A stretch of 49,959 nt of DNA. Source: Oscillatoriales cyanobacterium. Its GTDB lineage: Bacteria; Cyanobacteriota; Cyanobacteriia; Cyanobacteriales; Laspinemataceae. Within the stretch, counting starts at the first letter, position 1. Every line of letters starts with the position of its first letter. Below the pieces are notes generated by a model that did no database searches, was not told where the DNA came from, and saw only the letters and a list, made by a program, of their open reading frames with translations. The position numbers and the translations under genes were made by a program. The DNA is taken from assembly GCA_011390955.1 (NCBI GenBank), contig JAABRM010000051.1, positions 1 to 49,959 on the forward strand. The letters run 5' to 3'. Shown here piece after piece: positions 44,065 through 49,959 of this stretch.

Positions 44065-44067
44065 TCT
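44023..44067. terminator. Perfect 15-bp hairpin spanning the trpF stop codon
   Basis: AGACTATTTGAGCAA (44023-44037) and TTGCTCAAATAGTCT (44053-44067) are exact complements with a 15-nt loop. The right arm contains the trpF stop, and folE ends at 44081 on the other strand, so a single stem may terminate both convergent genes. Confidence 0.6.
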
Positions 44068-44080
44068 GAGAAAAATCATG

Positions 44081-44803
44081 TTAGAAAAATGCGGGCTGGT
44101 GGCGAATCAGGTTCAGGAACTCTTCGCGAGTTTTTTGATCTTCACTGAAAGTTCCCAGCATGGCACTGGTGACAGTCCAAGAACCGGGCTTTTGCACCCC
44201 GCGCATTACCATACACATGTGGCTGGCTTCCATGACCACGGCGACCCCTTGGGGTTCTAAAATTTCCTGAATCGCTTCAGCTACCTGACGATTCAGGCGT
44301 TCTTGGACTTGTAAGCGACGGGAAAACATTTCCACAATCCGCGCTAGTTTGCTCAATCCCACTACTTTTTGATTGGGAATATAAGCCACATGAGCTTTGC
44401 CCATGAAGGGTAGCATATGGTGTTCGCAGAGGCTGAAAAAGTTAATGTCGCGCACGAGCACCATTTCATTGTGACCTTCGTCAAAAATGGCACCGTTGAC
44501 TAATTCTTCTAAGCTTTGACTATAGCCGCTGGTGAGAAAGCGCATGGATTCTGCTACCCGCTTGGGGGTTTTGAGCAAGCCTTCCCGTTCGGGATCTTCA
44601 CCCACGCTCACGAGGATATCTTTGACGGCTCCCACCATCCGCTCATAGTCTTCGTCGGTGGGGGGATGTAAGTTCGGATTGTTGCCATTGGCTAGGTTGC
44701 GATCCGGTCGGGTTTGAATCCGCCGGTCTCCATTTAAACTGTCAGATAAATCTAAGCGGAGATTGGAACCGTGTGAGGAAGCAATAGTCATAGGACAAAT
44801 CAT
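44081..44803 (-). CDS. folE: GTP cyclohydrolase I
   Basis: 240 residues. FolE turns GTP into 7,8-dihydroneopterin triphosphate, the first step of folate and pterin synthesis. The zinc site appears in [20 protein letters not shown] (Cys and His), with [14 protein letters not shown] before it and [20 protein letters not shown] after it; [12 protein letters not shown] carries the second zinc Cys. The N-terminal 50 residues are a variable extension, so the start may be ATG 44803 or 44791. Codon use is ordinary. Convergent with trpF. Confidence 0.95.
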   Translation of the reverse strand: MICPMTIASSHGSNLRLDLSDSLNGDRRIQTRPDRNLANGNNPNLHPPTDEDYERMVGAVKDILVSVGEDPEREGLLKTPKRVAESMRFLTSGYSQSLEELVNGAIFDEGHNEMVLVRDINFFSLCEHHMLPFMGKAHVAYIPNQKVVGLSKLARIVEMFSRRLQVQERLNRQVAEAIQEILEPQGVAVVMEASHMCMVMRGVQKPGSWTVTSAMLGTFSEDQKTREEFLNLIRHQPAFF

Positions 44804-45592
44804 TGAGTAGTTGGATAAGTTTAAATTGGCGCGATTGGTGAATGGCGATCGCCGGGAAAATTTGATTCATTTGATTCAATTGTGAAATCGATCGCATAAA
44901 ACCTAATCACTGCCATTAAAGAAAAACCAAAATTTCAGCATTTCAGCCGGGAGAAAACGGCAGATGCGGTGATGGATGGTTCGTTGTCAATGCCCCAACC
45001 AGGAAATATCTGGTCTTTGCGGCATCTCGATTGACTAAAGCCAGATCCATTCCACGGGGAGATGCGGCTCTACATCGATCGCTCTCACTATTGGCGCCAG
45101 CGAGCGAAACTTGCTGTTGTGGGGTAACAATGTTCATAAATAATTCCGAAATTCCGAAAGTTCTTCTGGTTCATGCTGACTTAGAAATATTGTCTGAATT
45201 GCTCAGAAAATGGGTTAATTTTTTGCCATTTTTGTCATTTTTTTAGGGGTAATAAAAGCCGTACTTTCCTTAAATACGACTGGAGTTAGTGGTGATATAT
45301 AAAAAGCATTTAAAGCCTTTATTAAATCTTTATTAAATCTTTATTAAATCTTTATTAACCAAATTTAACCAAACGATTCTTAACCTCTGATGCGGGAAAT
45401 TAAAGCGATCGAGGTGATTCATCTATTGTTAGTTTGACATTCGGTGCCAACTTACCGACCTTAATAATTATATCATTGAACCGCTATATTTTTTGCCCGT
45501 TTTTGTTAGAGATTTAACTTTTTTTCTCTATTTGATTTGATATGATGGGCATTTGAATAACCAATGAACATTACTCGGTCTGAATCGGTTTT
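44804..45592. other. Gene-free region between folE and accA, with an 11-bp tandem repeat
   Basis: No convincing gene. At 45317-45358 CTTTATTAAAT is repeated almost four times in tandem. Near 45130 a short frame reads IPKVLLVHADLEILSELLRK, which resembles the start of a response-regulator receiver domain but stops after 38 codons. The rest is AT rich and lies behind the minus-strand accA terminus. Confidence 0.45.
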
Positions 45593-46573
45593 TTAGGCGG
45601 AAACTTCCATAAACATCCCCATCCGGCGAAACTTTTCATAACGCAACTCTCGCCGCTGTTGGCTGGTCATTTGCTGGAGTTCATCTAAGTTTTCTAGGAG
45701 GGCGGCTTTTAGAGACTCGGCGGCTTTTAAGGGATGAGAATGGGCGCCCCCCACGGGTTCCGGCAAGATTCGATCGATGATTCCCAGGTTTTTCAAGTCT
45801 GAGGAAGTAATTTTTAAGGCTTCAGCGGCTTGGGGGGCTTTTCCGGCGTCTTTCCAGAGAATCGCGGCACAGGCTTCTGGGGTGGCTACGGTGTAGACCG
45901 CATTTTCCAAGATTAATAGGCGATCGCCTATGCCAATTCCCAGGGCACCACCGGATCCGCCTTCGCCAATCACCGTACAAATAATCGGGACGTCCAGCCG
46001 AAACATTTCCCGCAGGTTATAGGCGATCGCCTCTCCTTGACCGAGATGTTCCGCTTCTACTCCAGCCCAAGCCCCCGGAGTATCAATAAAGGTAAAAATC
46101 GGCATCCCAAAGCGATCGGCGTGTTCCATTAAGCGCATGGCCTTCCGGTAGCCACCGGGGGAAGCCATGCCAAAATTCCGCAGCACGTTATCCTTGGTAT
46201 CTCGGCCCTTTTGATGACCGAGAATTACCACGGGAATGCCAGCCACGCGAGCGATACCCCCCACCAACGCCGGATCGTCACTGCCTCGGCGATCGCCGTG
46301 CATTTCCACCCATTCATCCGTAATCGCTTGAACATAATCCAAGGTACTCGGACGGCGGGGATGTCGAGCCAGTTGTAACCGTTGGATCGGCGACAAGCTA
46401 CTAAAAATCTCTTGCCGTAATCGATCTGCTCGGTCTTCCAACTGTTGAATTTGCTCGGAAACATCCACCCCATTTTCAGACGCTAAGTCTCGAATCTGTT
46501 GGATGCGTGCCTCTAGTTCGGCCAGGGGCTTTTCAAAATCTAAAAGAAATACTCTACGCTCGCGGGTTGACAT
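45593..46573 (-). CDS. accA: Acetyl-CoA carboxylase carboxyltransferase subunit alpha
   Basis: 326 residues. AccA, with AccD, transfers the carboxyl group from carboxybiotin to acetyl-CoA in the first step of fatty acid synthesis. Motifs: [20 protein letters not shown] coiled-coil start, [80 protein letters not shown] and [23 protein letters not shown] 46573 gives the family start. It follows aar on the same strand with a gap of about 90 bp, so accA, aar and ado may be transcribed together; the link to alkane production is metabolic (supply of acyl chains). Confidence 0.95.
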   Translation of the reverse strand: MSTRERRVFLLDFEKPLAELEARIQQIRDLASENGVDVSEQIQQLEDRADRLRQEIFSSLSPIQRLQLARHPRRPSTLDYVQAITDEWVEMHGDRRGSDDPALVGGIARVAGIPVVILGHQKGRDTKDNVLRNFGMASPGGYRKAMRLMEHADRFGMPIFTFIDTPGAWAGVEAEHLGQGEAIAYNLREMFRLDVPIICTVIGEGGSGGALGIGIGDRLLILENAVYTVATPEACAAILWKDAGKAPQAAEALKITSSDLKNLGIIDRILPEPVGGAHSHPLKAAESLKAALLENLDELQQMTSQQRRELRYEKFRRMGMFMEVSA

Positions 46574-46666
46574 TCGCAATTCGCCACTAATGGTTACAGA
46601 TAAAAAATCGCTTCTCTTTAAATATCAGTTAAGTTTTGGTTAAGCCTTCACCAAAATTTGGCCCGA

Positions 46667-47692
46667 TTAAAAAAAGTTGAGTAACGGTTGAAATCCATGT
46701 TTTCGAGATAAGTACCCAATTTCTTCCATTTTTGCCACCGTAATTTGGTTTCTGCCCCAGGAAAAATTGGTATATATTTTTTCAAATTCCAGCAGCATGG
46801 ATTCCGCAAAACAAGCAAATAACTGACGAGCCGGGACATCCATATTGACAATTTGCATAATTTGCCAGTCAATATCCAGAGAATGTTCGACGATGCCGCC
46901 GTTGAGCACCGCAACTCCTGGATACTTAATTTGACCGCCAAGGTTTTTTGGATAGCCGCCATCAATCACTAAAGAAGGTTGCTTCATCTTTTCTGGCTCA
47001 ATGGGAATCCCTTTGGGCAGACTGGCAACGCAAACTAAAATATCAGCTTGAGGTAGGGCTTCTTCAAAGCTGGCAATTTTCCCTCGCCCTAATTCAGTCT
47101 GTAAGGCTTCTAGTCTTTCTTTGTCTCGAGCGATTAGCAACAGTTCTTGGACATCGGTGCGGCTGGTTAACCAGCGGCAAATCGCACTGCCAATGTCCCC
47201 TGTGGCTCCCAAGATGGCGATGGTCGCATTTGAGAGAGAAATACCTAGTTTCACCGACGCCTGTTCGATTTGTTGGCAAATAATATAGGCCGTGTGCGTG
47301 TTTCCCGTGGTAAACCTTTGGAACTCTAGGGTGATGTTCCGCACGTTGCGGAATTGCTCTAGTTTAAAATTTTCAAAGATAATCGAGGAAAACCCACCGA
47401 GGGCTGTGATATTAATGCCATGTTTCTGAGCATGAGCCATCGCGTTGAGAATTTTCCGCGTGGCGGCTTTGATCCGACGGTTGGCCAGCATTTCGGGCAA
47501 AAAGCAGGATTCCACATACCTTCCTTCAATTTGCTGTCCAGTAATGCTTGTCACCTTAATCGTGTCTACAATCTGGGGCGGGGCTGCACACCAGAAATCA
47601 AGCCCTTGATCAGCATATTCCGGGTAGCCCAAGTCTCTGGCGACAGACTGGGCGTGAGCCAAACTGGTAAGATGACCGATAAGACCAAACAT
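46667..47692 (-). CDS. aar: Long-chain acyl-[acyl-carrier-protein] reductase
   Basis: 341 residues starting [15 protein letters not shown], the conserved start of cyanobacterial AAR. It reduces acyl-ACP to a fatty aldehyde with NADPH. The nucleotide-binding motif [10 protein letters not shown] is at residues 161-170 and the Cys at 294 (LFACFAES) matches the position of the catalytic cysteine reported for the family. [15 protein letters not shown] and [15 protein letters not shown] end the protein in the usual way. I chose ATG 47692; 25 more codons are open upstream but do not fit the family. ado lies 338 bp upstream on the same strand. Confidence 0.95.
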   Translation of the reverse strand: MFGLIGHLTSLAHAQSVARDLGYPEYADQGLDFWCAAPPQIVDTIKVTSITGQQIEGRYVESCFLPEMLANRRIKAATRKILNAMAHAQKHGINITALGGFSSIIFENFKLEQFRNVRNITLEFQRFTTGNTHTAYIICQQIEQASVKLGISLSNATIAILGATGDIGSAICRWLTSRTDVQELLLIARDKERLEALQTELGRGKIASFEEALPQADILVCVASLPKGIPIEPEKMKQPSLVIDGGYPKNLGGQIKYPGVAVLNGGIVEHSLDIDWQIMQIVNMDVPARQLFACFAESMLLEFEKIYTNFSWGRNQITVAKMEEIGYLSRKHGFQPLLNFF

Positions 47693-48029
47693 GAAGCGTT
47701 TACAGTAAACCCGTAAATCGGGCAAAATGGGGTTAATAAGATAACGGTTTTTCAGCAACCTTAACAATAGTACACAAAATTCTCCGCTAAAAATTCATTT
47801 TTGGGAATTAAAGCGGAAATTTTTGGCAGCGAAGCGATCGCTGGTGGGATCGATCCCGCCGCCGCTCCGGTTTAGCCAGCTTTTTTCCGACTTTGGGTAT
47901 GGTGAACCCACTCCGGGACCGTCCTGGCGATCGCCAGGAGAGCTTCCATTGATGGCTGCTCTCCTGGCGATCGCGATCGTCAATTGTCCTGGGAGACAAT
48001 CAGCGGCGCATGGATCTAAGCATCGATGC

Positions 48030-48731
48030 TTAGAAACTGCCGGTTAGCCCATAAGCGGACATCCGCATGATTTCTCCGGTGGTGAAACCAATATTGCTCA
48101 GGGCTTCGCCGTAGGCGATCATAAAGTCTTCTACCAAGGCTTCTTTTTCCATGGCCAAGATCCGGGCGTCTTTGGCTACTTCGTTGAGCATTTTCCAGAC
48201 TAACGGCAGGTTCTGCTTGTTGGCTTGTTCGAGTTCGGCTTTGGATGCGGCCAAATTCGCTTTGAGCCATTCTTCGCCAAAGTTGAGGTGGCTATACTCG
48301 TCTTTGACTACGCCTTCCGTGATCTTGCGGGCAAAGGGATCGGCCACGGGAATATATATGTTGTAGGCAGCGATCGCAAAGCACTCAATAATCAGCGCTT
48401 GAATTAACAAGCAGGTGACAATTTTTCCTTCCTTTGCGGCATCCTGGAAATTTTGGCGCAGTTTAGCAAAGAACTTTTGGGCGAACTCCATGTCCGGGAT
48501 GACATTGAGATTCTTCCCACAGGCTTCAAAACCTTTTTTGTGCCGGTTCTCCATTTTGGCCAGCAGAATTAGCTCTTCTTTGCTGTCCGTCAGCATTTCC
48601 GCCAGTTGGATGTAGTTATCATTGGCTTCTTGTTCGCCCTCGATCACAATGGCGTTGATCCGGCTGTAAGCGTCTTTATATACGTCACTATGAAAATCAA
48701 TGGCTGGGCTAGGGGCCTCAAGCTGCGGCAT
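48030..48731 (-). CDS. ado: Aldehyde-deformylating oxygenase (alkane synthase)
   Basis: 233 residues. ADO turns the fatty aldehyde from AAR into an alkane one carbon shorter plus formate, using oxygen and a reduced electron donor. The di-iron ligands are in place: E33 ([11 protein letters not shown]), E61 and H64 ([10 protein letters not shown]), E116 (LIIECFAI), E145 and H148 ([16 protein letters not shown]). All helices of the ferritin-like bundle are present, ending [12 protein letters not shown]. The ado-aar order with accA behind it is the common cyanobacterial layout. Products are typically C15 and C17 alkanes that sit in membranes. Confidence 0.96.
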   Translation of the reverse strand: MPQLEAPSPAIDFHSDVYKDAYSRINAIVIEGEQEANDNYIQLAEMLTDSKEELILLAKMENRHKKGFEACGKNLNVIPDMEFAQKFFAKLRQNFQDAAKEGKIVTCLLIQALIIECFAIAAYNIYIPVADPFARKITEGVVKDEYSHLNFGEEWLKANLAASKAELEQANKQNLPLVWKMLNEVAKDARILAMEKEALVEDFMIAYGEALSNIGFTTGEIMRMSAYGLTGSF

Positions 48732-49427
48732 AGGTCTATCGTCTCCTGATGATGTTCGGTATTATATTGATTTGACCTTAGATGTTCTAAGGTTAAGGCG
48801 TAAGTTGTTGTATCTACTAAAACAACTTATATGTTACTTTAACTCTCTAGACACAGAATTACATACAATTTACCGATCGAAAAAAACCATCACCTCACCG
48901 GGGAGTTTTGGCACGGTTTCACCGGCAAAGTCCTCTGGGCAAGGATTCTGGTTAATCTGACCCCGGCGATCGCCCCCGTAAGCGCGATCGCCAGTGATTT
49001 ATCCCCCTTTCAAGGACTCTGGTCGAGGCGATCGCTATATGTCTGGGTTGGCTTTCCCTGATTTCGATGTAAACGTAATTCTACTCATTGTACTAGGAAG
49101 GTTGTACCGGCAACCGGGATCATGGTTGACTGCCCCAGGAATCGCGATCGCTTCGCCACTATATAGCTGGCGACTATCCGCTGACTATCGACAATCAGCT
49201 TTGCTAAACCTAAGAACATCTAATCGTAGAGATTTTTTTTTCGGCTTAATGTCAGGATTTGATGACAATTAGTTATTTGCTACTCTGTGAAAAAACACCA
49301 TAAAACTCATAGTAAAAGCCATAAAATTTTTTCCAAAAACTATTGACAATTACCAAAATAACTGAAATAATAAAAACATGGTTATAGTGGGAAAATGTGC
49401 CGACATATATATAGGCGAAAAAAACCC
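48732..49427. other. Gene-free region upstream of ado
   Basis: No convincing gene. It contains several GCGATCGC octamers, and an AT-rich stretch near 49300-49390 free of repeats. A 92-codon frame at 48994 lacks a ribosome site and family features and is not accepted. The ado promoter is expected in 48740-48850 but no box can be named with confidence. Confidence 0.5.
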
Positions 49428-49959
49428 AGAAACCGGGTTTCTTATTCCTCGCAGCTAACCTAGGGGGGTTCAGAAACCGGATTTCTTATCGGCATATCAC
49501 AGATAACTCTAGGATGCACAAAAGAAACCCGGTTTCTAGGTTCTTCGTGGGGGTTCAGAAACCGGATTTCTTATCGCGATATCACAGATAACTCTAGGAT
49601 GCACAAAAGAAACCCGGTTTCTTATTCTGGGGAAAGCGATCGCTAAGTTTACGGGCAGAAATAACCACAGACCATATCAGAAAAAAAATTGTCATTCCCG
49701 CGAAGGCGGGAATCCAAAGCCTATCGGCGGGGAACGAAAAGTGCAATTAATTATGTTCACCTACTTATTTGATTTTCAAATAACTCACAAATTGGCTTAA
49801 CAACCTAGAAACCGGGTTTCTGTGGTGAATATCAAAAGTTATCTGTTTTCAGCGAAAAAGAAACCCGGTTTCTTATTCCTCGCAGATCGCCCCAGAAACC
49901 GGGTTTCTTATCGCGATATCACAGATAACTCTAGGATGCACAAAAGAAACCCGGTTTCT
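49428..49959. repeat. Array of AGAAACCGGGTTTCT palindromic repeats to the window end
   Basis: Complete elements lie at 49472-49537, 49557-49622, 49807-49873 and 49894-49959, and a lone end is at 49428-49442. Three are 66 bp with a shared interior (TATCACAGATAACTCTAGG, GCACAAA); 49807-49873 is 67 bp and is the inverted relative of the copies around the Uma2 gene. A TTCCCGCG..CGCGGGAA-type hairpin from another family is inserted at 49692-49716. The sequence ends exactly at the last base of a repeat end. Confidence 0.9.

Noticed and set aside
45130-45246. Start of a response regulator (PKVLLVHADLEILSELL)
   Set aside because: It stops after 38 codons, lacks the acidic pair and phospho-Asp, and no continuation is seen in other frames.
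48994-49272. 92-codon frame upstream of ado
   Set aside because: It runs through several HIP1 sites, has no ribosome site and no family features.

Overview
The window comes from a cyanobacterium, most likely a filamentous Oscillatoriales-type strain (the order is inference). The evidence is photosystem genes (psaK and a psb28-family gene), a carboxysome shell gene (ccmP), an MPBQ/MSBQ-type quinone methyltransferase, the alkane pair aar/ado, very many GCGATCGC (HIP1) octamers, and dense small palindromic repeats between genes. No tRNA, rRNA, CRISPR array or intact transposase gene was found.

Layout. 1-740: end of an unrecognised gene, then a run of interspersed repeats. 740-8036: TauE/SafE permease, MscS channel, ribD, two cyanobacterial proteins of unknown function and a Uma2-family gene bracketed by identical 67-bp repeats. 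8037-8849: no gene, but a strongly structured RNA candidate resembling a stand-alone HEARO/omega RNA, followed by tandem repeats. 8850-10930 (minus): a broken locus in which a cobalamin riboswitch leads into a metE fragment that is joined directly to the 3' part of an RTX calcium-binding gene. 11105-15974: MPBQ/MSBQ methyltransferase, an unknown membrane protein, a second nearly identical cobalamin riboswitch with no intact gene behind it, a psb28-family gene, a TIGR01777 epimerase-like gene and a 62-residue protein. 16779-23091 (minus): an HD hydrolase, then the STM4012/STM4013/STM4014/STM4015 set (radical SAM enzyme, alkaline-phosphatase-superfamily hydrolase, ATP-grasp protein, leucine-rich protein), with ccmP lying inside it.

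24208-37973 (plus): the most interesting block. Four exported DUF928 paralogues are followed by a 1641-residue protein with a haemagglutinin-type (TPS) secretion domain at the N terminus and a CHAT caspase-like protease domain at the C terminus with both catalytic residues, then a CHASE2 sensor kinase and a receiver-kinase hybrid. This looks like an exported protease-like effector with accessory proteins and its own signalling pair.

38273-48731: TMEM143/DUF3754 membrane protein, a 14-repeat WD40 protein, an MBL-fold hydrolase, psaK (TTG start), trpF, folE, and the fatty-acid/alkane group accA-aar-ado. 48732-49959 has no gene and ends in an array of GAAACCGGGTTTC repeats; the window stops exactly at a repeat end, which suggests a contig boundary.
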